Source: Inhella sp046317675 (GTDB taxonomy: Bacteria > Pseudomonadota > Gammaproteobacteria > Burkholderiales > Burkholderiaceae_C). From it: a stretch of 64,000 nt of DNA. Below are positions 8,717 to 17,626 of the stretch, piece after piece. The notes under the pieces are model-generated. The model did no database searches, was not told the DNA's origin, and saw nothing but the letters and a program-made list of their open reading frames with translations. The stretch lies in contig JBKCVH010000092.1 of the NCBI GenBank assembly GCA_046317675.1, forward strand, positions 1 to 64,000, given 5' to 3'. The position numbers were made by a program, and so were the translations under genes. Every line of letters starts with the position of its first letter. Position 1 is the stretch's first letter.

Positions 8717-9202
8717 TCAAATCGCTTGCAGGCGCTTCTCGAAGCAGCGGCTGGTGGCATCGCCCACGTACTCGCCAAAGGCGGGAATGCGAGCAAAGCC
8801 AAAGCTTTCGTACAGCGCCATCGCGGCGCTTTGCCGCATGCCGGTTTCCAGCCGCAGGCAAGAGAAGCCCTGGCTGCGCGCATGCGCCTCCAGGGCTTCG
8901 AGCAAAGCGCGGGCCACACCTTGCTGCCGGAAGGCGGCGTCCACGAACATGCGGCGCAGTTCGGTGCAGTCGGCATCGAGCGGGCGGTGGGCGCCCATGC
9001 CCACGGCGCGGCCCTCTAGGCTGGCGATGAAGTAGATGCCGCGCGGCGGCATGGGCGCATTCGTGGGCCAGGGTGCATTCGGGTCGGAGAGCTCCGGGTA
9101 CAGGGCCCGCGCCTCCAGGGCGGCTTGGTGCAGCAAGGCCAGGGCCTCAGGGCCTTGCGGGTCCGCTGGGGCGATGCGCAGCCGAGGCTCGCTAGCTGGC
9201 AT
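8717..9202 (-). CDS. GNAT family N-acetyltransferase
   Basis: 161 residues. Motif A is MFVDAAFRQQGVARALLEALE, followed by RLETGMRQSAAMALYESFGF, the typical GNAT end; the C-terminus ends in CFEKRL. ATG 9202 overlaps the last 11 bases of the NTF2-like gene upstream, so it ends a tightly packed leftward operon that includes the MoxR-type ATPase and the Cox-like hydroxylase. Substrate unknown. Confidence 0.85.
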   Translation of the reverse strand: MPASEPRLRIAPADPQGPEALALLHQAALEARALYPELSDPNAPWPTNAPMPPRGIYFIASLEGRAVGMGAHRPLDADCTELRRMFVDAAFRQQGVARALLEALEAHARSQGFSCLRLETGMRQSAAMALYESFGFARIPAFGEYVGDATSRCFEKRLQAI

Positions 9203-9545
9203 TGAAAAAGTAGCAAGCCGCAATCAGGCCATCGCGCACTTCGTACACCGCCGCCACTTCCATGGGCTCGGGCTGCACGCCCACCACGCGTTCGTGGTCA
9301 AACACCTTGTTGCCCACCACGAGGCGGCCCAGCAGTTCGGCGTGCAAGCCCGGCAGGTTGAAGCGTTTGGCCGCGTAGTGGGCGGCCAGAGCGGCTTTGC
9401 CTTCGATGACGGGCTCGCTGGAGGGCGGGCGGTAGAGGCGCACGTCCTCGGTGTAGCAGGCGATGAAGCGCTCTAGGTTGCGCTCGTTGTAGGCGTCGAG
9501 TTGTTCTTGGGCGAGTTGTTCAGGGGTCATGCGTTCGGGGCTCAT
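9192..9545 (-). CDS. NTF2-like / SnoaL-type small protein
   Basis: 117 residues with the alpha+beta-barrel pattern of the NTF2/SnoaL superfamily: N-terminal helix MTPEQLAQEQLDAYNERNLERFIACYTEDV, then RLYRPPSSEPVIEGKAAL and later strands ending in GLIAACYFFN. Family members may be isomerases, hydrolases or binding proteins; the function here is not set. Its ATG overlaps the stop of the MoxR gene as ATGA, and its end overlaps the GNAT gene. Confidence 0.8.
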   Translation of the reverse strand: MSPERMTPEQLAQEQLDAYNERNLERFIACYTEDVRLYRPPSSEPVIEGKAALAAHYAAKRFNLPGLHAELLGRLVVGNKVFDHERVVGVQPEPMEVAAVYEVRDGLIAACYFFNAS

Positions 9546-10357
9546 GCTTGTTTCCTCAAAAGGCCGAGCGTGTTGCGCGGCGGGGCATCGGGCCAGCCCT
9601 GCACGTTGAGGGCCTGCAGGGCGCGGGCCCAGTCCAGGGTTTCGGCCAGGCCGGGTACGTGGTCGAGCGCAGGGTCGGCGCGCAGGGTCTGCACGAAGTC
9701 GACCACCTGGGCGCGCAGGCGCTCGGAGAGGCCGGGCAGGTGGAGTTGCAAGATGGCGTCTTCTTGCTCGCGGCTGGGGCGCTCCAGCCAGTGGAAGAGG
9801 CAGCGGCGGCGCAGGGCGTCTGAGAGTTCGCGGCTGCGGTTGCTGGTCAGCAGCACCAAGGGCGCGCCGTGTTCGGCTTTCAGGGTGCCGAGCTCAGGAA
9901 TGCTGAGCTGCCATTCGCCGAGCAGCTCCAACAGGAAGGCTTCGAAAGGCGGGTCGGCGCGGTCGATTTCGTCGATCAGCAGCACGGCGCCGGAACCGGC
10001 CTCCGGGGCCTGGAGCAACGGACGAGCCGACAAGAACTCGCGGCTGAAGAGGTTTCGGGCCAGCGCCTCGCGCTGGCTGGGCTCGGCCGCTTGCAAGGCC
10101 ACCAATTGGCGGGCGTGCTGCCAGTCGTAGGCGGCTTGGGCAAGCTCAATGCCCTCAAAGCACTGCAGCCGAATGAGCTGGCGGCCCAACGCCTGGGCCA
10201 GGGCACCGGCCAGCGCTGTTTTGCCGCAGCCCGGTGGGCCTTCGAGCAGCAGCGGCTTGCTCAGTTGCAGGGCCAACCAGGCGGCGGTAGTCAGGTTGTC
10301 GTCGGCGAGATAGCCGGCGCGAAGGAGTTGTTGCGTGAGTGAGGCGGCACTTTCCAT
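9542..10357 (-). CDS. MoxR-type AAA+ ATPase, CoxD-like
   Basis: 271 residues. Walker A is GPPGCGKTALAG, Walker B is VLLIDEIDRAD, and a sensor-1 region follows (LVLLTSNRSRELSDALRRRC). MoxR ATPases act as chaperones for metal-enzyme maturation; CoxD does so for the Mo-Cu site of CO dehydrogenase. Position downstream of coxS-L-M-like genes in the same direction supports a CoxD-like role. No von Willebrand-domain CoxE partner is adjacent. Genes on both sides are packed closely, so one transcript is likely. Confidence 0.85.
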   Translation of the reverse strand: MESAASLTQQLLRAGYLADDNLTTAAWLALQLSKPLLLEGPPGCGKTALAGALAQALGRQLIRLQCFEGIELAQAAYDWQHARQLVALQAAEPSQREALARNLFSREFLSARPLLQAPEAGSGAVLLIDEIDRADPPFEAFLLELLGEWQLSIPELGTLKAEHGAPLVLLTSNRSRELSDALRRRCLFHWLERPSREQEDAILQLHLPGLSERLRAQVVDFVQTLRADPALDHVPGLAETLDWARALQALNVQGWPDAPPRNTLGLLRKQA

Positions 10358-10389
10358 GCCGAAGAGTGTCGCGCTTCGCGCTGTCGACG

Positions 10390-10869
10390 CTATCCGAGCA
10401 GGCGCTGGATCAGACCGTCGTCAATGTCCGCAGGCTGCCCCTTCCAAAGCACCTTGCCGTCGGCATCGGCAAAGAGTGCGTAAGGCAGGGCCTTGATGCC
10501 GAGTTGCTTCTGCAGCGATTGGCTGCCGCCCACCCAATGGGCGTAGTGCATGGGAACGCGCTTTTGAAAGGCGCGTACGAGCTCAGCGCTTTCCATGGTG
10601 CAGCCGAGCACCGCAAGACCTTGTGGGCCAAATCGAGCGTGCCAATCGTTGAGCTTGGGAATGGCCACGACACAGGGAGCACACCAGGTGGCCCAGAAGT
10701 CGATGAGCTGCAGCTTGAAGCCGGGCGCCGGTTCCTGTTCAAACCACTGGCCGTCATGGCTCGGCAAGCGCTTGCCGACTTTGACACCGTTGAACCAATC
10801 AACGAGGCCGGCGTTGGCCTGCGTCAGCGCTGCGAATGCAGGAAGGGCGAGGAATTGGCGGCGTTGCAT
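10390..10869 (-). CDS. TlpA-like exported thioredoxin-fold protein
   Basis: 159 residues. An N-terminal signal (MQRRQFLALPAFAALTQANA) is followed by a thioredoxin fold with WATWCAPC as the redox site and a cis-Pro region IKALPYALF. TlpA/ResA-type proteins reduce disulfides in the periplasm, often for cytochrome maturation. It lies between the FAD subunit gene and the MoxR gene of the molybdenum-hydroxylase cluster, 37 bp after the former, which is unusual. Whether it serves that enzyme is unknown. Confidence 0.87.
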   Translation of the reverse strand: MQRRQFLALPAFAALTQANAGLVDWFNGVKVGKRLPSHDGQWFEQEPAPGFKLQLIDFWATWCAPCVVAIPKLNDWHARFGPQGLAVLGCTMESAELVRAFQKRVPMHYAHWVGGSQSLQKQLGIKALPYALFADADGKVLWKGQPADIDDGLIQRLLG

Positions 10870-10906
10870 GGCTAGCGGAACGCCCGATGTCGAGGGCCCG
10901 TTGACG

Positions 10907-11704
10907 TCAGCTCCCGACCGAAGCCGCCGCCACCGCGCGCGCGCAGAGCTCGGAGATGAGCGAGGCGCGGTAATCAGCGCTGCCGTGCAGGTCGCTCATG
11001 AGCATGCTGGGGTCCATGCGAACCGCGCGGGCAGAGGCGGGGCTCCAAACGGCCGTGAGCGCTGTTTCCAGGGCGTGCGCCCGGAAGGCGGTGGGGCCTG
11101 CGCCGGTAACGCCCACGCGCACGCCAGCGGCGGCCCGGCTCACGAACACGCCCACGAGCGAGAAGCGCGAGGCGGGCTGTTTGAACTTTTGCCAAGCCGA
11201 CTGGCGCGCCACCGGGAAGCTGACGCTCTCGATGAGCTCGCCCGGATCCAGCGCCGTGCTGTAGAGGCCGGTGAAAAAGTCCTCGGCCGCAATGGCGCGC
11301 TGGTTGGTGTGCACGGTGGCCCCGAGGCCGAGCAGGCCGGCGGGGTAGCAGGCGGCGGGGTCGGCGTTGGCAATGGAGCCGCCCAGGGTGCCCATGTGGC
11401 GCACTTGCCGGTCGCCGATTTGCGCGGCCAGCATGGAAAGCCCCGGCAGCAGGCCGGCCACGTCGCGGTGGGTGGCCACTTCCTCGTGGCGGCAGAGCGC
11501 GCCGATGTGAACGGTGTGCTCACCCTCCACGCGGATTTGCCGCAGTGCAAGTTCTTGCAAGTCGATGAGCTGGCTGGGCTGCGCGAGCCCCAGGCGCATG
11601 GCGGGCAGCAGGCTTTGGCCGCCGGCCAAAAAGCGGGCGTCGGGGTCGGCCAGCGCCAGCTCTTGGGCTTGGGCGGAGCTGGTAGCGCGGAGGTAGCTGG
11701 GCAT
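10907..11704 (-). CDS. FAD-binding medium subunit of a molybdenum hydroxylase (CoxM-like)
   Basis: 265 residues. FAD-binding signatures of the CoxM/XdhB family are present: AGGQSLLPAMRLGLAQP and HMGTLGGSIANADPAA. It passes electrons from the [2Fe-2S] small subunit to an acceptor in the alpha-beta-gamma heterotrimer. ATG 11704 begins one base beyond the CoxL stop with GGAG upstream; the open frame further upstream is only overlap with coxL. The C-terminal domain (GVTGAGPTAFRAHALETAL) is complete. Confidence 0.93.
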   Translation of the reverse strand: MPSYLRATSSAQAQELALADPDARFLAGGQSLLPAMRLGLAQPSQLIDLQELALRQIRVEGEHTVHIGALCRHEEVATHRDVAGLLPGLSMLAAQIGDRQVRHMGTLGGSIANADPAACYPAGLLGLGATVHTNQRAIAAEDFFTGLYSTALDPGELIESVSFPVARQSAWQKFKQPASRFSLVGVFVSRAAAGVRVGVTGAGPTAFRAHALETALTAVWSPASARAVRMDPSMLMSDLHGSADYRASLISELCARAVAAASVGS

Positions 11705-11705
11705 C

Positions 11706-14099
11706 TCAGGCTCCCTGGGTTGGTGTTGCCGTCGTGTTGGCCGATACCTTGGCTGCCTGAATGGCCTGCCACACGGTGTGGGGGCTGGCGGGCATGGGCA
11801 GGTCCTTGATGCCGAGGGCATCGCAGATGGCATTGATGAGGGCCGGCGGCGAGCCAATGGCACCGGCTTCGCCGCAACCCTTCACGCCCAGTGGGTTGTG
11901 CGTGCAGGGCGTGCCGGGCGCGGTTTGCACCGAGAAGGCGGGCAGGTCGTCAGCACGCGGCATGGCGTAGTCGAGGTAGGAGCCCGTCAAAAGCTGGCCG
12001 CTGTGGGGGTCGTACACGGCTTGTTCCAGCAGCGCTTGGCCGATGCCTTGCGCAATGCCGCCGTGCACCTGCCCGTCGACGATCATGGGGTTGATGATGT
12101 TGCCGAAGTCGTCCACGGCACTGAAGCGTTCCACCTTGACCACGCCGGTGGTCGGGTCCACCTCCACCTCGCAGATGTAGCTGCCGGCGGGATAGGTGAA
12201 GTTGGTGGGGTCGTAGAAGGCGTTCTCGTTCAGGCCCGGCTCCAGCGTTTCCAGCGGGTAGTGGTGCGGCACGTAGGCGGCAAGCGACACCTCGGCAAAG
12301 GCCTTGGCTTTGTCGGTGCCCTGAACCTTGAACTGACCGGCCTCGAAGACGATGTCGGCCTCGGCTGCCTCCAGCAAGTGCGCGGCGATCTTCTTGCCTT
12401 TGGCAACGACTTTGTCGATGGCCTTGACGATGGCGCTGCCCCCGACGGCCAGCGAGCGACTGCCGTAAGTGCCCATGCCGAAGGGCACGCGACCGGTATC
12501 GCCGTGCACGATGTCGATGTCGTCAATGGGGATGCCCAGGCGCTCGGCCACCACCTGGGCAAAGGTGGTTTCGTGACCCTGCCCGTGGCTGTGCGAGCCG
12601 GTGAACACCGTGACCTTGCCCGTGGGGTGCACGCGCACCTCGCCGGCTTCAAAGAGCCCGGCGCGGGCGCCCAAAGCGCCAGCGATGTTGCTGGGCGCCA
12701 GCCCGCAGGCTTCGATGTAGCAGCTGTAGCCAATGCCACGCTTGAGCCCACGCGCTTCGCTCACGGCTTTGCGGGCCGGCAAGCCTTGGAGATCGGCCAG
12801 GATCTGCACCATGTCCAGCGTGGTGTCGTAGTCGCCCACGTCGTAGGTTAGGCCCACGGGCGTGGCGTAGGGGAACTCGCGAATGAAATTGCGCCGGCGC
12901 AGTTCGGCCGGGTCGATGCCCAGCTCATGGGCTGCGGTTTCGACCAAGCGCTCCACCACATAGGTGGCTTCAGGGCGCCCAGCGCCTCGGTAGGCGTCCA
13001 CCGGTACGGTGCTGGTGAACACGCCGGTGACTTCGCAGTGAATGGCCGGCGTGCGGTACTGGCCGGCCAACAAGGTGGCGTACAGGATGGTGGGCACGCA
13101 GCTGCCAAAGGTGCTCAGGTAGGCGCCCAAGTTGGCCGTGGTTTTGACGCGCAGTCCAAGGAAAGTGCCTTGCGCGTCCAGGGCCAGCTCGGCCTCGGTC
13201 ACGTGGTCGCGGCCATGGGCGTCGGTCAGGAAGCTTTCGCTGCGCTCGGCGGTCCACTTCACGGGCCGGCCGACCAAGCGGCTGGCGTGCACCAGGGCCG
13301 TCTCTTCGGCGTACAGAAAGATCTTGCTGCCAAAGCCGCCGCCCACATCGGGGGCGATGACGCGCAGCTTGTGCTCTGGAATGCCGAGCACGAAGGCGCA
13401 CATGAGCAGGCGCTCCACGTGCGGGTTTTGGTTGGCCACGTAGAGCGTGGTGTGGTCGCTCGCGGGTTCGTAGCTGGCGTTGGCGGCGCGCGGCTCGATG
13501 GCGTTCGGAATCAAGCGGTTGTTGCGAAAGGCCAAGCGCGTGACGTGGCTGGCTTGCGCAAAGGCGGCCGTGGTGGCGGCGTCGTCGCCGATGGCCCAGC
13601 GGTAGCTCACGTTGTCGGGGGCGGCGTCGTGCAGGCTGCTGGCATGGCCGGCGGCCGTGGCCGTGTCGGCAATGGCGGGCAGCTCTTCGTATTCCACGTC
13701 CACCAACTGCGCCGCCGCCTTGGCCTTGGCCAAGGAGTTGGCCACCACCACGGCCACCGCTTCACCCGCGTAGCGCACCTTGCCTTCGGCCAAGATGGGG
13801 TGCTTGGGCTCCTTCATGGGCGTGCCATCGGTGCTGGTGATGAGCCAGCCGCAGGGCAGGCCGCCAAAGGCGCTGAAGTCGGCGGCGGTGAGCACGCGCA
13901 GCACGCCGGGCAGTTGCAGGGCGGCGCTGGTGTCGATCTTGCCCAGCTTGGCGTGGGAGAAGGGGCTGCGCACAAACACCGCGTAGCTCTGGCGCGGCAG
14001 CACGATGTCGTCGGTGTACTGGCCTCGGCCGGTGAGGAATCGGGCGTCTTCGCGGCGCTTCACGGACTGGCCGACGGTGCGTTCAGCTGCGTTGTTCAT
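11706..14099 (-). CDS. molybdopterin-binding large subunit, form II CoxL-like
   Basis: 797 residues of the xanthine oxidase family. The active-site loop is AYRGAGR at 369-375, the form II signature; form I CO dehydrogenases have AYxCSFR with the Cu-binding Cys. The catalytic Glu is E744 in GVKGCGEAGAIG. Other family landmarks are VGGGFGSK, GSHSHGQGHETTFAQ and DDFGNIINPMI. Form II enzymes are often annotated as CO dehydrogenases, but their substrates are mostly unproven and may be aldehydes or purine-like compounds. The order S-L-M differs from the classical M-S-L. Confidence 0.93.
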   Translation of the reverse strand: MNNAAERTVGQSVKRREDARFLTGRGQYTDDIVLPRQSYAVFVRSPFSHAKLGKIDTSAALQLPGVLRVLTAADFSAFGGLPCGWLITSTDGTPMKEPKHPILAEGKVRYAGEAVAVVVANSLAKAKAAAQLVDVEYEELPAIADTATAAGHASSLHDAAPDNVSYRWAIGDDAATTAAFAQASHVTRLAFRNNRLIPNAIEPRAANASYEPASDHTTLYVANQNPHVERLLMCAFVLGIPEHKLRVIAPDVGGGFGSKIFLYAEETALVHASRLVGRPVKWTAERSESFLTDAHGRDHVTEAELALDAQGTFLGLRVKTTANLGAYLSTFGSCVPTILYATLLAGQYRTPAIHCEVTGVFTSTVPVDAYRGAGRPEATYVVERLVETAAHELGIDPAELRRRNFIREFPYATPVGLTYDVGDYDTTLDMVQILADLQGLPARKAVSEARGLKRGIGYSCYIEACGLAPSNIAGALGARAGLFEAGEVRVHPTGKVTVFTGSHSHGQGHETTFAQVVAERLGIPIDDIDIVHGDTGRVPFGMGTYGSRSLAVGGSAIVKAIDKVVAKGKKIAAHLLEAAEADIVFEAGQFKVQGTDKAKAFAEVSLAAYVPHHYPLETLEPGLNENAFYDPTNFTYPAGSYICEVEVDPTTGVVKVERFSAVDDFGNIINPMIVDGQVHGGIAQGIGQALLEQAVYDPHSGQLLTGSYLDYAMPRADDLPAFSVQTAPGTPCTHNPLGVKGCGEAGAIGSPPALINAICDALGIKDLPMPASPHTVWQAIQAAKVSANTTATPTQGA

Positions 14100-14111
14100 G
14101 GTCTTGGCCCC

Positions 14112-14582
14112 TTAAGGCTTGAGCAAAGCAGCGCCTTGCTGCACCGCACGCACGATGTTGTGATAACCCGTGCAGCGGCAGAAGTTGCCGTCCATCCCGT
14201 TGCGGATGTCGGCCTCGCTCTCGCAAGGGTGGTTGCTCACCAGGTCCAGGGCCGACATGACCATGCCCGGGGTGCAGAAGCCGCACTGCAAGCCGTGGCA
14301 GTCCTTGAAGGCCTGTTGCATCACGTGCAAGGAGCCATCGGGCGGGGACATGCCTTCAATGGTCGTGACCTCGCGGCCATTGACCTGCAGCGCCAGCACG
14401 TTGCAGCTCTTGACGGCATACCCGTCGACGAGCACGGTGCAAGCCCCGCATTGCGCGGTGTCACAGCCCACATGGGTGCCGGTCAGGCCAAGGTCTTGAC
14501 GCAGCACCTCAACCAGCAGGCGGTCGGGCGCCACCGAAAGGCTCTCAGCCTCGCCATTGACATTGATTTCTAGGGAGTGCAT
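14112..14582 (-). CDS. [2Fe-2S] small subunit of a molybdenum hydroxylase (CoxS-like)
   Basis: 156 residues. The N-terminal plant-type ferredoxin cluster is GCDTAQCGACTVLVDG with a fourth Cys in VKSCNVLA, and the C-terminal cluster is CGFCTPGMVM...CRCTGY, the full set of eight cysteines for two [2Fe-2S] centres. ATG 14582 is favoured over the ATG at 14603 because GGAG sits six bases before it. It is the first gene of the S-L-M trio, 12 bp before the large-subunit gene. Confidence 0.93.
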   Translation of the reverse strand: MHSLEINVNGEAESLSVAPDRLLVEVLRQDLGLTGTHVGCDTAQCGACTVLVDGYAVKSCNVLALQVNGREVTTIEGMSPPDGSLHVMQQAFKDCHGLQCGFCTPGMVMSALDLVSNHPCESEADIRNGMDGNFCRCTGYHNIVRAVQQGAALLKP

Positions 14583-14657
14583 CTCGGGCTCCGGGCTTTG
14601 CATCGGGAGGGGCCATCATCGTCGCCTGCGGGGCGGCGTGAAGAATTGGGCGTTTCC

Positions 14658-16745
14658 CTATTTCTGCTGCGCATGCCATGCAAGGAAAGCGCTCACGGCC
14701 ATGGGTCGGCCGGTGTAGAAGCCCTGCACCAGCTGGCAACCCGCGCGGCGCACCGCCAGCAGCTCGGCTTCACGCTCCACGCCCTCGGCGGTCACGGTCA
14801 GACCGAGCGTTTGGCCGAGCTGAACAATGGCGGCCAAGAGCTCGTAGCGCTTGGGCTCCAGGTCGACATCCCGGACAAAGCTGCGGTCGATCTTGAGCTC
14901 GTCCACCGGCAAACGCTGCAAATAGGCCAGCGAGCTGTGGCCGGTGCCAAAGTCGTCAATGGCCAGCCGAACGCCGATGCTCTTCAAGCGGTGCAAGAGG
15001 GCCACTGGGTCTTCACCCGGGTCCATCAGCCCACTCTCGGTGATTTCCAAGATCAAGCGAGCCGGGTCGACCGCATGCTGCTGGAGCAAGCGGCGCAGGT
15101 GCTGGTCCAGCTGCGGGTCGTGCAGGTCTTTGGTGGAGAGGTTGACGGCGAGGCGCAGCCCCTCAAACTCGGGCTTGGTCAGCAGGCCGACCACGGTGGT
15201 CAGCATCCATTGGGTGAGGCTGCGAATGCGGCCGGTGCGTTCGGCAAAGGGAATGAAGTCGGCGGGCGACACAAAGCCCCGCTGCGGGTGCTGCCAGCGA
15301 ATCAAGGCCTCAGCCCCTGTGCACTCTTGGCCACCCAGCGTGACGCGCATCTTGGGCTGCAAAAAGGCCACGAGCTGGCCTTGCTCTTGGGCCACTTGCA
15401 GCTCGCTCGCCAAGCTCAGGTCCAGCTGGCGGGTTCGCTCCAGGCTGTCGTTGTAGAGCTCGGTGCCACTGCGCCGGCGCTTGGCTTCGAACAAGGCTTG
15501 CTCGGCACAGCGAAGCAGGTCGGGCGCCTTCTGGGCATGCAGGGGGTGCAGGGCCACGCCCACCAGCAAGTGCAGGTCGGGCGACTGCCCTTGCCACTCA
15601 AAGGGCCGCTCCATGCCGGCCCGGAAGCGCTGAACCAGGGCCAGCGCCTGCTCGGCCCCATCCAGCCCAGCGGCCAGAGGCAGCAGCACGGCAAAGGTGC
15701 CGCCGCCCAAACGGGCCGTGCAGCTTTGCAGCCCGGCTTGCACCCGCAAGCGCTCAGCGGCACAGCGAATGGCGGCGTCGCCGGCTTCATAGCCGAGGAC
15801 AGCATTGATGGTCTTGAGCCCTTCCAAATCCAGGCAAAGCAGGGCAAAGGGTGCGTCTGCGGCCAGCAGCAGCGCCGTGTCCTCTTGAAAGCGGCCGCGC
15901 TGGGCCAAGCCGGTTTCCGCATCCATCTGTGCCAGCTCGCGAATGTGCGCTTCGCGCTCTGCCACTGCCGCTGCCAACAGGTTGAGCGTGGCGGCCAGAC
16001 CGGCCACTTCGTCACTGCCCCGCACCAGGACGCGTGCGCTGTAGTCGCCGCCTGCCAAGCGGCGTGCAATTTGCTCGGTCCGCTGCAAGGGCTCGCTGAT
16101 GGAACGCCGAATGGCGCGCGCCAAAACGCCACCCCCCACAAGGGCAAACAAGCAAATCAATGCCAGGGCGATCGTGTCGCGCCGCACCTGGCCCTGCTGC
16201 TCTTGGGCCAAAGCCAGGGCACGCCCTTGCTCTTGAGCGACCTGCTCATCCGCCAGTTCACTCAGGCGCGACAGGGCAACTTCGGTGCGCGCGGCCATCA
16301 AGGCACGAACCCCGGCGGCATCGCCGGCTTCGATGCGATCCACGGTTTCGTCGTACACGCCCCGGTAGAGGGCCAAGGCGGTTGCCAGGGGATAGGTGCG
16401 GCGCCCCGCCGCGTCGGAGGCGAAGCGCAAGGTCTCGACATTGGCATCAATGCGCCGGTGGGCTTCGTCGATGGCGTGGTAGGTCAGTGCGCGCAGTTCC
16501 CGATCACCCGTCACCAGAGTGAGCAACTGGCGCGAGACCCGACCCACGTCGGCACTGATTTCCGAGGCAACGCGAATGCGCTGCATCGAGCCCTCAGAGA
16601 AAGCGGCCACCGCCCGTTCGTACTCATGGAACCGTGCCGCCGCCAAGCCGGACACGAGCAGCAACAGCCCAATCAACAAGCCGAAGGCCCCGCGCAGCCG
16701 CAGGTGCGCCGGTTGTTGGCGTAGCCAGCGACTCATTAGGCGCAT
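14658..16745 (-). CDS. membrane EAL phosphodiesterase with degenerate GGDEF domain
   Basis: About 695 residues. Transmembrane helix near 20-37, a periplasmic helical sensor region, a second helix near 192-212, then HAMP (RRSISEPLQRTEQIARRLAGG), GGDEF-like and EAL domains. The cyclase signature is GGGTF at about 347-351 instead of GGDEF, and the metal-binding region reads LDLEGLKTIN, so diguanylate cyclase activity is unlikely. The EAL part has GAEALIRW, LEITES, IDDFGTGHSS and TAEGVE, so c-di-GMP hydrolysis is likely. ATG 16745 was chosen; GTG 16757 is an alternative. It lies just downstream of the tethered receiver gene. Confidence 0.88.
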   Translation of the reverse strand: MRLMSRWLRQQPAHLRLRGAFGLLIGLLLLVSGLAAARFHEYERAVAAFSEGSMQRIRVASEISADVGRVSRQLLTLVTGDRELRALTYHAIDEAHRRIDANVETLRFASDAAGRRTYPLATALALYRGVYDETVDRIEAGDAAGVRALMAARTEVALSRLSELADEQVAQEQGRALALAQEQQGQVRRDTIALALICLFALVGGGVLARAIRRSISEPLQRTEQIARRLAGGDYSARVLVRGSDEVAGLAATLNLLAAAVAEREAHIRELAQMDAETGLAQRGRFQEDTALLLAADAPFALLCLDLEGLKTINAVLGYEAGDAAIRCAAERLRVQAGLQSCTARLGGGTFAVLLPLAAGLDGAEQALALVQRFRAGMERPFEWQGQSPDLHLLVGVALHPLHAQKAPDLLRCAEQALFEAKRRRSGTELYNDSLERTRQLDLSLASELQVAQEQGQLVAFLQPKMRVTLGGQECTGAEALIRWQHPQRGFVSPADFIPFAERTGRIRSLTQWMLTTVVGLLTKPEFEGLRLAVNLSTKDLHDPQLDQHLRRLLQQHAVDPARLILEITESGLMDPGEDPVALLHRLKSIGVRLAIDDFGTGHSSLAYLQRLPVDELKIDRSFVRDVDLEPKRYELLAAIVQLGQTLGLTVTAEGVEREAELLAVRRAGCQLVQGFYTGRPMAVSAFLAWHAQQK

Positions 16746-16767
16746 GGCTCTGCTCACTCCCCAGGGC

Positions 16768-17589
16768 TCAGTGGCGCTGGCGGAGCTGCGTCAAAACGCC
16801 CACGCGGGCCAGCAGCTCGCGGTCGTTCCAGGGCTTCTTGAAGATGCCAAACAGGCCCTTGGCGTCTTGGACCTTGGCTTGCAGTGCCTCGTGGCCGGTG
16901 ATAGCGACGATGGGCAGGTCTTCGAACCGGATGTCGTTGGTGGCGTGGCTGATCAGCTCAAAGCCATCCATCTCGGGCATTTCAAGGTCGGTGATCATCA
17001 TGGCAAACCAATGCTGGTTCAGCTGCTCCAGCGCCTCTTGGCCATGACGGGCCATGGTGACGGCATAGCCTGCGCTGCTCAGGAGCTTGGAGAGCTTGGC
17101 GCGCACCACGGCCGAGTCGTCCACGATGAGAACGGGCACTGGGCCCTCAGCCGGCGCGCTGGGGCCAGGCTGCAGGTCGCTGGCCCGGCGGCGGCGAGGA
17201 AGCTCGGGCGCGCTGGTGGCACTGGCCTCACTGGCAACAACAAGCCTCGGCGCGGGCGGCGCTTCTGGAATGGCTTCGTCACCCAGGAAGGGGCTGGTGA
17301 CTTGGAAATCAGCGCGTGGGGGCGTTGCCTCACCGGACTGCGCGGGGGCATCGGGCAGCAACTCGGCGGCCGTGGGCGGCTTCTGCGCTTCAAACGCCTG
17401 CACCTTGGGCAGTGGGGCGGGCGGCGGCGTGGGGGCGCGCCAAGTGGGGGGGAGTTGCGCGTCGCTGCGGTGGGTCCAGTGCTCGTCCCGGTGTTGGCGA
17501 GACAAGGCCACCACCAGCACGATCAGCAGGGGCACGAGGACGAGCAGCAGGGGAAGGTACTCGCCTAGCAGCGAGAACAGGTCAAACAT
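16768..17589 (-). CDS. membrane-tethered response regulator receiver protein
   Basis: 273 residues. An N-terminal transmembrane helix (about residues 9-29, LGEYLPLLLVLVPLLIVLVVAL) is joined by a Pro/Ala-rich linker (about 45-150) to a CheY-like receiver domain with DD157-158, phospho-acceptor D201 in ITDLEMPEMDG, and the conserved Lys in FKKPW. There is no output domain. A receiver fixed to the membrane is unusual. Its stop lies 22 bp before the downstream EAL gene, so the pair may form one c-di-GMP signalling unit. The cognate histidine kinase is not in the window. Confidence 0.85.
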   Translation of the reverse strand: MFDLFSLLGEYLPLLLVLVPLLIVLVVALSRQHRDEHWTHRSDAQLPPTWRAPTPPPAPLPKVQAFEAQKPPTAAELLPDAPAQSGEATPPRADFQVTSPFLGDEAIPEAPPAPRLVVASEASATSAPELPRRRRASDLQPGPSAPAEGPVPVLIVDDSAVVRAKLSKLLSSAGYAVTMARHGQEALEQLNQHWFAMMITDLEMPEMDGFELISHATNDIRFEDLPIVAITGHEALQAKVQDAKGLFGIFKKPWNDRELLARVGVLTQLRQRH

Positions 17590-17626
17590 CGGGCAACTCC
17601 CGGGCAGGCTGAGCGCGCATTCTGTG

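Noticed and set aside
10907..14582. Annotation as a true aerobic CO dehydrogenase
   Set aside because: The large subunit has AYRGAGR (form II) rather than the AYxCSFR loop with the copper-binding Cys, so CO oxidation cannot be claimed.
14577..16724. A 715-codon open frame on the plus strand opposite the EAL protein
   Set aside because: Gln/Gly/His-rich shadow of the EAL gene, with no motifs.
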